This document shows positions 51,518 through 63,115 of a stretch of 64,000 nucleotides of DNA, one piece after another. Under the pieces are notes generated by a model, which was not told where the DNA came from, did not search any database, and saw only the letters and a list, made by a program, of their open reading frames with translations. Position numbers and translations under genes: made by a program. Source of the stretch: Herbiconiux flava (GTDB lineage Bacteria > Actinomycetota > Actinomycetes > Actinomycetales > Microbacteriaceae); the NCBI RefSeq assembly GCF_013409865.1, contig NZ_JACCBM010000001.1, forward strand, positions 3,596,001 through 3,660,000. Reading direction: 5' to 3'. Every line of letters begins with the position of its first letter. Position 1 is the first letter of the stretch.

Positions 51518-53011
51518 CTACGGCTTCTTCAGCCAGCGCGTCGGGATCTCGATCGTCACGACCGTGCCCGTGCCCACCATGGTGTGCCAGTCGATCGTGC
51601 CGCCGAGCTCGCCCTGGATGAGCGTGCGCACGATCTGCGTGCCGAGCCCCGAGCCGACCTTGCCCTCGGGCAGGCCGGTGCCGCTGTCGCGCACCTCGAC
51701 CGTGAGCGTCTCCTCCGTGCGGGACGCGACGATCTCGACCTCGCCCTCCTGACCGGCCAGCCCGTGCTCGACCGCGTTCGTGACGAGCTCGGTCAGCGCC
51801 AGCGCTAGCGGGGTGGCGTACTCGCTCGGCAGCACGCCGAAGCTTCCCGTCGACTTGGGGTGCACGGTCGTGTTGTGCGCCGAAGCCACCTCGGCGACGA
51901 GCAGCAGCACGCGGTCGAACACGGTGTCGAAGTCGACGCGCTGGTTCAGGCCCTCCGAGAGGGTGTCGTGCACGACGGCGATCGCGGCGACGCGGCGCAT
52001 GGCCTGGGTGAGGGCGTCGCGTGCCTCGTCGGAGTGGGTGCGGCGGGCCTGGATGCGCAGCAGCGACGCCACCGTCTGGAGGTTGTTCTTGACGCGGTGG
52101 TGGATCTCGCGGATCGTCGCGTCCTTCGTGATCAGCTCACGCTCCTGATGGCGCAGCTCGGTGACGTCGCGTGTCATCACGATGGCGCCGAAGCGATGCC
52201 CGCGGGTGCGCAGCGGGATCGCCCGCAGGGACACCGTCACCCCGCGCGCCTCGATGTCGGTGCGCCACGGGGCACGACCCGTGACGACCAGCGGCAGTGA
52301 CTCGTCGACGATCAGCCGGCCGGCGAGCAGCCCGGTGGTGACCTCGGCGAGCGACTGCCCCTCGAGCTCGCCGGCGAAGCCCATGCGGTTGAACGCCGAC
52401 AGGCCGTTCGGGCTCGCGAACGTCACGATGCCGTCGACGTCGAGCCTGATCAGACCATCGGATGCGCGGGGCGCTCCGCGGCGCGGCCCGGTCGGTGCAC
52501 CCAGGTCGGGGAAGTCCCCGGCCGAGATCATCGCGAAGAGGTCGTTCGCGCACTCGTTGAAGGTGAGCTCCTGGCGGCTCGGGGTGCGCGCCTCGCTGAG
52601 ATTGGTGTGCCGGGTGATGACGGCGATCGGGCGCTCGGTCGTGGTCTGCTCGCTCACCGAGAGGCGGCGGAGCACGGGGACGGCACGAACGCGCGTCGGC
52701 GTCTCCTCGTACCAGTCGGGCGCGGCGGTGTCGACGATCTGAGCGCTCTCGAAGGCGTCGGTGACCTGCTTGCGCCACTCGGGCTTGATGGTCTGGCCCA
52801 CGAAGTCGCGGTAGAACAGCGTGGCCGAGCTCGAGGGGCGGGAGTGGGCGACGGCCACGAAGGTGCCCTCGTGTGTCGGAACCCAGAGCACGATGTCGGC
52901 GAAGGCGAGGTCGGCCAGCAGCTGGCAGTCGCTGACGAGCAGGTGCAGCCACTCGACGTCGGCCTCGGTGGAACGGCCGTGGGTGGTGACGAGGTCGCTG
53001 AGAGTTGACAC
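51518..53011 (-). CDS. pdtaS: PdtaS-like sensor histidine kinase (HisKA_2)
   Basis: 497 residues. An N-terminal GAF-like domain (about 15-160), then a PAS domain (about 180-290), then HisKA_2 with the phospho-acceptor in IREIHHRVKNNLQTVASLL, and an HATPase with ELVTNAVEHGL and DSGTGLP. No membrane segment is visible, so it is cytosolic. In Mycobacterium PdtaS signals through the antiterminator PdtaR, sensing copper and NO. The gene order with whiB1 is conserved. Confidence 0.9.
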   Translation of the reverse strand: MSTLSDLVTTHGRSTEADVEWLHLLVSDCQLLADLAFADIVLWVPTHEGTFVAVAHSRPSSSATLFYRDFVGQTIKPEWRKQVTDAFESAQIVDTAAPDWYEETPTRVRAVPVLRRLSVSEQTTTERPIAVITRHTNLSEARTPSRQELTFNECANDLFAMISAGDFPDLGAPTGPRRGAPRASDGLIRLDVDGIVTFASPNGLSAFNRMGFAGELEGQSLAEVTTGLLAGRLIVDESLPLVVTGRAPWRTDIEARGVTVSLRAIPLRTRGHRFGAIVMTRDVTELRHQERELITKDATIREIHHRVKNNLQTVASLLRIQARRTHSDEARDALTQAMRRVAAIAVVHDTLSEGLNQRVDFDTVFDRVLLLVAEVASAHNTTVHPKSTGSFGVLPSEYATPLALALTELVTNAVEHGLAGQEGEVEIVASRTEETLTVEVRDSGTGLPEGKVGSGLGTQIVRTLIQGELGGTIDWHTMVGTGTVVTIEIPTRWLKKP

Positions 53012-53431
53012 GCTTTCTAGCCTACGGTGCGCCGTCTCTGCGAACCCTCCGCAGACCCTGTGCCCTGATCATTCGCGCCCTACCCGCCGGCCCGAGACCC
53101 CACTCACAGACCCGAGTGAGGAAGGCGCTCCCGCGGCCGCGTTTCCCTACGAAGCGACCGCGGGAGCAGTTTCATTCCGGCCGGGGCTGCGGCAGTCGGG
53201 GGGAACGGGCGCCCCGACCGGAAATCTGAACCTGTGTGGTTCCGAGACACAGTCCATCACCGGAAGCGCCGGGGGCGTTATGAGCAATTCCCACTCAGCG
53301 CCGTGGTCCGACGGTGGAATTCCACAGGGCACAAACGCATCTGGACAAGCAATCTCGACACTGGTTGAGTACAGCCGCCGACACCTTGTTGAGCAATGCT
53401 TACTTCAAGCATGCGGGCGAAAGGAGCAACC
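53012..53431. other. 420-bp intergenic region with a long inverted repeat
   Basis: No convincing gene. GCTCCCGCGG (53127-53136) pairs with CCGCGGGAGC (53158-53167), followed by AGTTTCATT, which resembles an attenuator or terminator in a leader for the plus-strand gene. A dyad at 53281-53295 (GAGCAATTCCCACTC) resembles, on the minus strand, the GAGTA site at 29464. Confidence 0.5.
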
Positions 53432-54046
53432 GTGACCTCTCCCTCCCTCGCCGCCACGCCGGTGCGCGAGCGCACCAGGGTGGTGACGCCGGTTCCAGCC
53501 ACCGTCGTGCGGGTCGAGCCCGCGTTCGGGGCGCCGTCTCCCCCGGGCGGCGGGAGTCCTGTCGTCGCGTCGATGCCGGGCGGCGCGGCGGGCCGCGATT
53601 CGCCGGCACCCGCCCCGCCCCTGCTCGACGACGGGGTCGATCCACTCGAGACCGCCGGCCTGAGCCGGAGCGCGGGTACGGGTCGCGGTACCGGCGAGGG
53701 CGGGTTGCTGCCCGACCCGCGGCCGCTCGCCGAGACGCTGGCGCGGTGCGTGGTCGAGGTGCTGGCCGGTACCCGTGACATCGACCAGATCGCCCGCTGG
53801 CTGTCGACGGATGTGCATGCGCACCTGATGAAGCGCGTCGTGCTGGCACGTCGGGCCCGCGCTCTCCGCGACGAGTCCCCCGGCCGCTTGACGTTCACCA
53901 TGGGGTCGACCGTGCTCTGCGAACCGAGCGACGGTGTGGTCGAGGCGGTCGTCATCGTGCACGGCCGAGCCCGCTCCCGCGCGGTCGCCCTGCGTCTCGA
54001 GGCGCTCGGCCCGCGCTGGCGCGCGAGCGCCGTTCACGTGCTCTGA
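53432..54046 (+). CDS. Rv3235-like protein
   Basis: 204 residues from GTG 53432, with AAAGGAG six bases upstream. The first ~85 residues are a disordered Pro/Gly/Ala/Arg segment; the C-terminal ~110 match the Rv3235 family found between WhiB/PdtaS and SecA in actinobacteria (LAETLARCVVEVLAGTRDIDQIARWLS). The molecular function is not known. It converges on secA across a terminator. Confidence 0.8.
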   Translation: MTSPSLAATPVRERTRVVTPVPATVVRVEPAFGAPSPPGGGSPVVASMPGGAAGRDSPAPAPPLLDDGVDPLETAGLSRSAGTGRGTGEGGLLPDPRPLAETLARCVVEVLAGTRDIDQIARWLSTDVHAHLMKRVVLARRARALRDESPGRLTFTMGSTVLCEPSDGVVEAVVIVHGRARSRAVALRLEALGPRWRASAVHVL

Positions 54047-54155
54047 TCCCTGATCCCCGCACCCGACCCACCCTCACGCCGCCGCGCAGTCAAATGGCAC
54101 GACCGCGGGTGGGGCGAAGGCGTGTGGGGGTGTAGATGGTAGGTCAGGGAAACGG

Positions 54156-54192
54156 CGACGTCCCCACGCCGCGGGAGCGGGTGGGGACGTCG
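54156..54192. terminator. bidirectional terminator between the Rv3235-like gene and secA
   Basis: CGACGTCCCCAC (54156-54167) and GTGGGGACGTCG (54181-54192) form a perfect 12-bp stem around 13 bases, between convergent genes. Confidence 0.75.
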
Positions 54193-54211
54193 GGGTGCGG
54201 TTGGGGCGAAG

Positions 54212-57112
<2,901 letters not shown>

Positions 57113-57216
57113 GGAGACTCTCCCACTGCTTTCGGGCTCGTACGGATCGCATGAGCGATAGCCATACTAGTTGCTCGTCCCTGAGCGTCGGCGGGAGATC
57201 CGGTGAGTGCTCCGTG

Positions 57217-57232
57217 GCCCCAGTGCTGGGGC
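57217..57232 (-). terminator. small hairpin after hpf
   Basis: GCCCCAG (57217-57223) and CTGGGGC (57226-57232) in the 127-bp gap between hpf and secA. The two-base loop is tight, so termination is uncertain. Confidence 0.4.
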
Positions 57233-57239
57233 GCGAACC

Positions 57240-57953
57240 TCAGCGGGAGGCGGCTCCGACCGTCTCCGAGGCGATCTCGGCGAACGCGGCCGCGTTCTCG
57301 TCGAGGCCGATCACGCCGTAGTCCCAGCCCTTTCGGCGGTAGACCACACTGGGCCGATCGGTCTCCGAATCGATGAAGAGATAGAAGTCGTGGCCCACGA
57401 GCTCCATGTGGTACAGCGCGTCATCGACCGTCATCGGCGCCGCCCCGTACACCTTCTTGCGGATGACCACGGGGCAGTAGTCGTCCTCGGCGTCTGCAGG
57501 TGACGCAGCCGACGACGACACGGCCTCGTCGTCGGAGCGACTCGACGGCACCCCGACGAGCACGTCGGCGCTGGCCGGCTCGACGTCGAGCGCGGTGAAC
57601 GCCCCCGTCGTGGCCTCGTGCACCGACACGGGCCGGTGCTGCCCGCGATGCACCTTCTTGCGGTCTTTCGCCCGGCGCACCCGCTGCATCAGCTTCGCGA
57701 GCGCGAGGTCGAACGCCGCGTACTTGTCGGAGGCGGCGCACTCGGCACGCACCAGCGGGCCGGGGCCGATGAGCGTGAGCTCCACCCGATCGTCGCCGCT
57801 CTGGGTACCGTTGGCCGAGTTGTGGCGGCTCACTTTGATCTCGAGTGCGAGAGCTTTGTCGGCGAGATGCGCGACCTTCTCCGCCTTCTCGCTCGCGTAC
57901 TCGCGAAAGCGATCCGTGATCCCTAGGTTTCTTCCAGTGATGTTGACTTCCAT
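57240..57953 (-). CDS. hpf: long-form ribosome hibernation promoting factor
   Basis: 237 residues. The N-terminal S30Ae domain (MEVNITGRNLGITDRFREYA..., about 1-105) binds the ribosome decoding centre, and a C-terminal dimerisation domain (from about 170, VVIRKKVYGAAPMTVDDALYHMELVGHDFYLF) pairs two ribosomes into 100S particles. An acidic Ser/Ala linker joins them. Long HPF is the form found outside the gamma-proteobacteria. It is expressed in stationary phase and stress. Confidence 0.94.
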   Translation of the reverse strand: MEVNITGRNLGITDRFREYASEKAEKVAHLADKALALEIKVSRHNSANGTQSGDDRVELTLIGPGPLVRAECAASDKYAAFDLALAKLMQRVRRAKDRKKVHRGQHRPVSVHEATTGAFTALDVEPASADVLVGVPSSRSDDEAVSSSAASPADAEDDYCPVVIRKKVYGAAPMTVDDALYHMELVGHDFYLFIDSETDRPSVVYRRKGWDYGVIGLDENAAAFAEIASETVGAASR

Positions 57954-58054
57954 GGAGACCTCCTAGCCATATTGGTTGGCGCAGCCCCGACAAGCCGGGA
58001 CCGTTCGCGCCTTGTGTCCCTCACCGTAGTACGCCCGCTCCGGATAGTCACCGG

Positions 58055-58765
58055 TTAACTCCCTGCCGGTCGTCTCTGCGTCACCTGGGCTTCACCGCGG
58101 CCGTCGCGCCGCCTGGTGTAGGCGAGGCAGACGGCCCCCTCGACCCGCGCGCCGACGGCCTCGAGGGCCCGCCGCGCCTCGAGCAGCGTGGCTCCGGTGG
58201 TCAGCACGTCGTCGACGATCAGCACCCGTCGGCCGGCCAGACGAGCGGATGCGCGAAGCGCCCCCTCGAGGTTCACCCGACGCTCCTCGACCCCCAGCCC
58301 GGCCTGATCCGCCACGTCCCGCACCAGCACGAGGCCCCCGCGCACCAGGCACCCACGCGGGCGCACCCGATCGCGCCCCACCCCGGATCGCCGCACCAGC
58401 TCCTCGACCGGCCGGAACCCGCGCCGCCGCACCGCAGCGAGCGTCGACGGCACCGCCACGATCTCCGACGAGGCGGACGACGCGACATCGAGCGCGACTC
58501 CGAACGAGCCCGCCAGCACCCCCAGGGCATCTGTGCGCCCCCGTTCCTTCACCGCCCCCAGCACGTGCGCGACGACGCCCCCGTACTCGAGAGCCACCAG
58601 CACGGAGACCGGCCCCGCCCGCACCCGCTGCAGCGACGGCCTGAGCGCGACGCGGCACTCGGGGCACACGCCGACATCGGCTGCCCCGCATCCGGCACAG
58701 CACACGGGCGACACCACGGCGGCAGCCTCGGCCAGCCAACCGCGAAGAACGGAAAAGGGGATCAT
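58055..58765 (-). CDS. ComF family phosphoribosyltransferase-like protein
   Basis: 236 residues. An N-terminal zinc finger-like CCAGCGAADVGVCPEC precedes a type I phosphoribosyltransferase fold with the PRPP loop VLIVDDVLTTGAT near 178-190. ComF supports DNA uptake in competent bacteria; in actinobacteria the role is untested. It follows lpqB at 86 bases. Confidence 0.88.
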   Translation of the reverse strand: MIPFSVLRGWLAEAAAVVSPVCCAGCGAADVGVCPECRVALRPSLQRVRAGPVSVLVALEYGGVVAHVLGAVKERGRTDALGVLAGSFGVALDVASSASSEIVAVPSTLAAVRRRGFRPVEELVRRSGVGRDRVRPRGCLVRGGLVLVRDVADQAGLGVEERRVNLEGALRASARLAGRRVLIVDDVLTTGATLLEARRALEAVGARVEGAVCLAYTRRRDGRGEAQVTQRRPAGS

Positions 58766-58851
58766 GCGCCCAGGCTGCCTGAGGAGGGATCATCGCAGCC
58801 GTGCATCCGCCATTCTGTGGTGAGTCGCAGCGAATACCGAGAAGTGCAGGA

Positions 58852-60582
58852 CTAGTTCTGCACCCCCAGCTCAGACACCCCGCCCGTCGTCGCCTGCCAC
58901 GCGCTCCCCCGCTGCTGCAGCAGGCTGCCGTCGGTGCCGAGCACCCGCAGCCCGTCGAGGTCGTTCGACCCCGACAGCGACACGGCCGAGGCCGGCGCGC
59001 CGAGGTTCGTCGTGCGCCCGCCGAGCTGCTGCGCCACCACGCGCACCTCGCCGGGCAGCCCGGTGGCAGAGGCGACCGAGAACTGGTCGACCCAGGTGGC
59101 GTCGATCGGCGAGCCCGGCCCGGTGGCGAGCTCGACGGCCTGGCCGAGCTGCTGCGGAACCCCGTTCTGGTCGCGGATCACCGCGGCCACCACGAGCTTC
59201 AGCGCCCCCGCGACCTCGAGGAAGGCGAGCGCCCGGGTGCCGTCGCGCGAGATCTCGAAGCTCGTGATGCTCGAAGCGCCGTCCCACGTGGTCGGGATGC
59301 CGAGGGGCGCGTCGTTCGACGCCCCCGCGGCGACCACGGCGGTCGGGTCGCCGGACGGGATCGACCAGACGTAGCCCCAGGGGTCGACGGCGGGGTCGAT
59401 CAGCCCCGGCCGGGTGTCGACCTGCTGCACGATCGGCACACCGTTCGAGGTCTCGCGCACGGCGACAACCGCGCCGTTCCCGGCCTTGACCGCCACCGTC
59501 CCCGACACCGCCGAGTAGGCCGCGGATTGCGGCTGCACCGATTGAACACCCTCGCTGATGCCGTCGATCGGGCTCACGCCGCCCCCGCTGAGGTAGCCGA
59601 ACTCACCCTCGCTGACCACCAGCGGCAGCGAGTTCACGCGCGGGGTGGCGTCGGCCACGTTCGAGTCGGAGCCGGGGATCGGCACGACGTTCTGATCGAC
59701 CGAGATCACCACCGACGAGGCCGAGGCCAGCCCGCTGAGGCTCGAGCGCAGCTGCGCCTGCATGCGTCGCAGATCGGTCTCGTCGGCCTGCAGCACGTTG
59801 CTCGACAGCTCCACCCGGGTCTGCCCCGACGCGGTCACCACCGACGTCGTCGAGGTGCCCTCGGGGAAGGCGGTCACGACGGCACCGTTGCCGAGCCAGG
59901 CGACCGGGCCCTTGAGCAGCGCCTTGACGACCCGCGTACCGACCGCGGAGGAGGTCGCGAACCAGCGCAGATCGGGGACGAGGTACGCGAAGGTCGGGTC
60001 GTAGTAGTAGAGCGCGTACGAGCTGAAGATCTGGTCGAAGAAGACGTCCTCGATCACGGTGCCGTCGTCGAGCCGGCTGATCCGCCACTCGCCGTCCTGC
60101 TGCGTGAAGCCGAAGCTGAGCGAGGTGGGCGCGCTCGACGGGCTCGCCGCGTAGATGCCCGAGGCGTCCACGGTCGCCACCGGCGTCGCCGACAGGTCGA
60201 GGGTCAGGTCGTCGCCGCGGCTGGTCGGCCGGGTGCCCGAGTCGACGAGCGTCTTCTCGTTGGGCTTCCAGCTCGCCGCCGCCGCGGAGGTGAGGTACTG
60301 GCGCGCGATGGCGTAGTCGTCCTGCGGGCTCTTCGCCGCCTGGATGAAGCCGTTCAGGATGGCCTGCTGCGACGCGCCCGCGGTCGGCCCCTCGGCGAGG
60401 AACACCACGTCGATGTCGTCGTCGGTGCCGATCGCGTCGCCCGGCTGCACCTCCCCCGAGCGCGGGATGCCGGTGCACGCGGCCAGCCCGGCCAGCACCA
60501 CGAGGGCGAGAAGAGCGCCGAGCCACCGGGTGAACGAGCGGATGCGCGGCGAACCGCCCACCGAGAGAAGACGCTCAGCCAC
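58852..60582 (-). CDS. lpqB: LpqB-family lipoprotein, partner of MtrAB
   Basis: 576 residues from a GTG that overlaps the mtrB stop by eight bases. Lipobox LAAC (Cys near 37), a GerMN domain (about 60-190) and a C-terminal beta-propeller-like half. In Mycobacterium LpqB binds the MtrB extracellular domain and modulates its signalling. The operon order mtrA-mtrB-lpqB is conserved. Confidence 0.93.
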   Translation of the reverse strand: MAERLLSVGGSPRIRSFTRWLGALLALVVLAGLAACTGIPRSGEVQPGDAIGTDDDIDVVFLAEGPTAGASQQAILNGFIQAAKSPQDDYAIARQYLTSAAAASWKPNEKTLVDSGTRPTSRGDDLTLDLSATPVATVDASGIYAASPSSAPTSLSFGFTQQDGEWRISRLDDGTVIEDVFFDQIFSSYALYYYDPTFAYLVPDLRWFATSSAVGTRVVKALLKGPVAWLGNGAVVTAFPEGTSTTSVVTASGQTRVELSSNVLQADETDLRRMQAQLRSSLSGLASASSVVISVDQNVVPIPGSDSNVADATPRVNSLPLVVSEGEFGYLSGGGVSPIDGISEGVQSVQPQSAAYSAVSGTVAVKAGNGAVVAVRETSNGVPIVQQVDTRPGLIDPAVDPWGYVWSIPSGDPTAVVAAGASNDAPLGIPTTWDGASSITSFEISRDGTRALAFLEVAGALKLVVAAVIRDQNGVPQQLGQAVELATGPGSPIDATWVDQFSVASATGLPGEVRVVAQQLGGRTTNLGAPASAVSLSGSNDLDGLRVLGTDGSLLQQRGSAWQATTGGVSELGVQN

Positions 60583-62278
60583 GATCGTCCCCCACCATCG
60601 ACGTCGATCCGGTGGGCGAGCGCAGCTCGGCCACCGCCGGAGCCTCGCCGAACGCGTCGCCCGGCACCAGCGGCAGCGGAGACGACTGCCCACCTGCGGC
60701 GACCGAGCCCACGCGCCCCTGCACGCGCGGCAGGGTCAGCCGGAAGCAGCTGCCGGCGCCCGGCCGCGACCACACCTCGAGCGCGCCGCGGTGCAGCGTC
60801 GCGTCCTCCAGCGAGATCGCGAGGCCGAGCCCCGTGCCGCCGATGGTGCGCTTCCGCGACGGGTCGGCCCGCCAGAAGCGGTCGAAGACCCGCTCGGCCT
60901 CCTCCTCGGTCATGCCGCTGCCGTAGTCGCGCACCGAGAGCGCCACGAAGCGCTCGTCGCTGTCGACGCTCACCACGATCGGCTTGCCCTCGCCGTGCTC
61001 GATCGCGTTGCCGAGGAGGTTCCGCACGATGCGACGGATGCGGCGGGCGTCGACCTCGGCCTCGAAGTAGCCGCCGGGTGCCACCAGGCGGAGCGGCGAA
61101 CCGGCCTGCTCGGCGAGCGACTCCATCTGCTCGATGGCGTCCTCGGCCAGGCGCACGAGGTTGGTGGGCTCGGTGTCGAGCGAGGCGGAGCCCGCGTCGA
61201 AGCGGCTGATCTCGAGCAGGTCACCCAGCAGCAGCTCGAATCTCTCGGTCTGGGTGTGCAGCAGCTCGGCGGTGCGGCCGGTGGCGGGCGGGAAGCTCTC
61301 GCGTTGGTCGTAGAGCACGTCGCCGGCGAGCCGGATGGTGGTGAGCGGGGTGCGCAGCTCGTGCGAGACGTCGGAGACGAAGCGCTGCTGCACCTGCGAC
61401 AGCTCGGCCAGCTGGGTGATCTGGGACTGCATGCTGTCGGCCATCCCGTTGAAGGAGCGCGCCAGCGTCGAGATGACGTCCTGCCCGCGCTCGGGGATGC
61501 GCACCTCGAGCTGTCCGGCGGCGAGCTTCTCGCTCGTCTCGGCGGCGGTGCGGATGGGCTTGACCACCAGTCGCACGATCAGCCCGGCGATCAGTCCGAT
61601 CAGGAGGATCAACGCGAGGCTCGACAGGAGCAGCGTCTGCTGCACGAACACGAGGGTCTGCTCGGCCTCGGCGAGGTTGTAGCCGATGTACAGCTCGAAC
61701 TGCCCGGCGCCCGGGATGGTGAGCGGGGAGCCGACCACGATGCCCGGGTCGGTGCCGCCCGTCTGGTTGGGCAGCGGCACCGACTGCCAGTACTGCTGGT
61801 CGTCGGTGTCGCCGGCCACCGCATCCTGGAGCTGCTGGGTGATCACGCCGTTGCCCGCGAGCTCGGGGCTCGCGAACGAGAGCACGGTGGTCTCGCCGAT
61901 GGACTGACCGGGGGTGGCGTAGAGCGCGATCAGCCGACTCGACGAGGAGGCGATGATGGCCGACTTGGCCGAGGAGAGCAGGGAGATGGTCGAGGCCTCG
62001 CCCCCTGCATCCGAGGAGTCGAAGATGGTCTGCGCCGCCGAGGCCGCGTTCTTCGACTCGACGAGCACCTGCTGCAGCCGCGACTGGAACAGGTCGTTGC
62101 CGATCGAGATCGACATGTAGGTGCCCGTCACGAGCACGGCGACGGCCGAGAGCGCGACCGTGATCACGACGGTGCGGAACTGCAGCGAGCGCCGCCAGGC
62201 GCGCACGATCCGGCGCGGCCACGAGCGCCAGTCGCGCAGCACGGCCGATGGGCGACGGATGCCCCGGCCGTCGCTCAC
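60575..62278 (-). CDS. mtrB: sensor histidine kinase MtrB
   Basis: 567 residues. Two membrane helices (about 35-55 and 205-230) bracket an extracellular sensor domain; HAMP follows, then HisKA with the phospho-acceptor in FVSDVSHELRTPLTTIRLAG and HATPase motifs NLLGNAIEHGEG, DYGSGM and GGTGLGLAI. It senses envelope or osmotic state and phosphorylates MtrA. It starts four bases after the mtrA stop. Confidence 0.95.
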   Translation of the reverse strand: MSDGRGIRRPSAVLRDWRSWPRRIVRAWRRSLQFRTVVITVALSAVAVLVTGTYMSISIGNDLFQSRLQQVLVESKNAASAAQTIFDSSDAGGEASTISLLSSAKSAIIASSSSRLIALYATPGQSIGETTVLSFASPELAGNGVITQQLQDAVAGDTDDQQYWQSVPLPNQTGGTDPGIVVGSPLTIPGAGQFELYIGYNLAEAEQTLVFVQQTLLLSSLALILLIGLIAGLIVRLVVKPIRTAAETSEKLAAGQLEVRIPERGQDVISTLARSFNGMADSMQSQITQLAELSQVQQRFVSDVSHELRTPLTTIRLAGDVLYDQRESFPPATGRTAELLHTQTERFELLLGDLLEISRFDAGSASLDTEPTNLVRLAEDAIEQMESLAEQAGSPLRLVAPGGYFEAEVDARRIRRIVRNLLGNAIEHGEGKPIVVSVDSDERFVALSVRDYGSGMTEEEAERVFDRFWRADPSRKRTIGGTGLGLAISLEDATLHRGALEVWSRPGAGSCFRLTLPRVQGRVGSVAAGGQSSPLPLVPGDAFGEAPAVAELRSPTGSTSMVGDDRG

Positions 62279-62282
62279 GGCA

Positions 62283-62960
62283 TCAGGACGACCCGGCGCG
62301 GTAGCCGACCCCGCGCACGGTCATCACGATCTTGGGGTTGTCGGGGTCTTCCTCGACCTTGGCGCGAAGGCGCTGCACGTGCACGTTCACGAGGCGCGTG
62401 TCGGCCTTGTAGTGGTAGCCCCAGACCTGCTCGAGCAGCATCTCGCGGGTGAAGACCTGCTGGGGCTTGGAGGCGAGCGCGAGCAGCAGGTCGAACTCGA
62501 GCGGGGTGAGGTTGATGCGGTCGGCGCCGCGCTTGACCTCGTGGCCGGCGACGTCGAGGGTGAGGTCGCCGATCTGCAGGGTCTCGGGCGTCGACTCGGG
62601 CGCGGGGCGCAGGCGGGTGCGGATGCGCGCCACCAGCTCCTTGGGATTGAAGGGCTTGACCACGTAGTCGTCGGCCCCCGACTCGAGGCCCTTCACCACG
62701 TCAGAGGTGTCGGTGCGGGCGGTCAGCATGATGATCGGGGTGCCGGACTCCGCACGGATGAGGCCGCAGACCTCGATGCCGTCCATGCCCGGGAGCATCA
62801 GGTCGAGCAGCACGAGGTCGGGCCTGGCATCGCGGAAGGCGGCGAGCGCCTCCGAGCCGTCGGCGCAGAACACCGGGTCGAAGCCCTCCGCGCGCAGCAC
62901 GATGCCGATCATCTCCGCAAGGGCCGTGTCGTCGTCGACAACGAGAATGCGAGGGTCCAT
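62283..62960 (-). CDS. mtrA: response regulator MtrA
   Basis: 225 residues from ATG 62960. The receiver domain has the acid pocket DDD (10-11 region), phospho-acceptor Asp53 in LLDLMLPGMDG, Thr80 and Lys102. The C-terminal OmpR/PhoB winged helix (from about 127) has the VNVHVQRLRAKVEEDPDNPKIVMTVRGVGYRAG recognition region. It controls cell-wall, division and osmoprotection genes in actinobacteria. First gene of mtrA-mtrB-lpqB. Confidence 0.96.
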   Translation of the reverse strand: MDPRILVVDDDTALAEMIGIVLRAEGFDPVFCADGSEALAAFRDARPDLVLLDLMLPGMDGIEVCGLIRAESGTPIIMLTARTDTSDVVKGLESGADDYVVKPFNPKELVARIRTRLRPAPESTPETLQIGDLTLDVAGHEVKRGADRINLTPLEFDLLLALASKPQQVFTREMLLEQVWGYHYKADTRLVNVHVQRLRAKVEEDPDNPKIVMTVRGVGYRAGSS

Positions 62961-63115
62961 GGCGACCAGAGTAGCCGAGCAGGGGCGGGGTGAAGCGGAT
63001 GCGGCGGGCTCCCGGGTGGTTGCCGGGCGAACTCCGAGCGAGTGTGAAAGCATGGGGGCATCAAGTCGGGGCGTCGGCGTGGGGGTCGGGTCGTCACAGA
63101 GGTCGAGGAGTGCCG

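Noticed and set aside
53281..53295. Firm fourth GAGTA site
   Set aside because: Arms pair imperfectly (GAGCA/CACTC); noted only as similar to the 29464 site.
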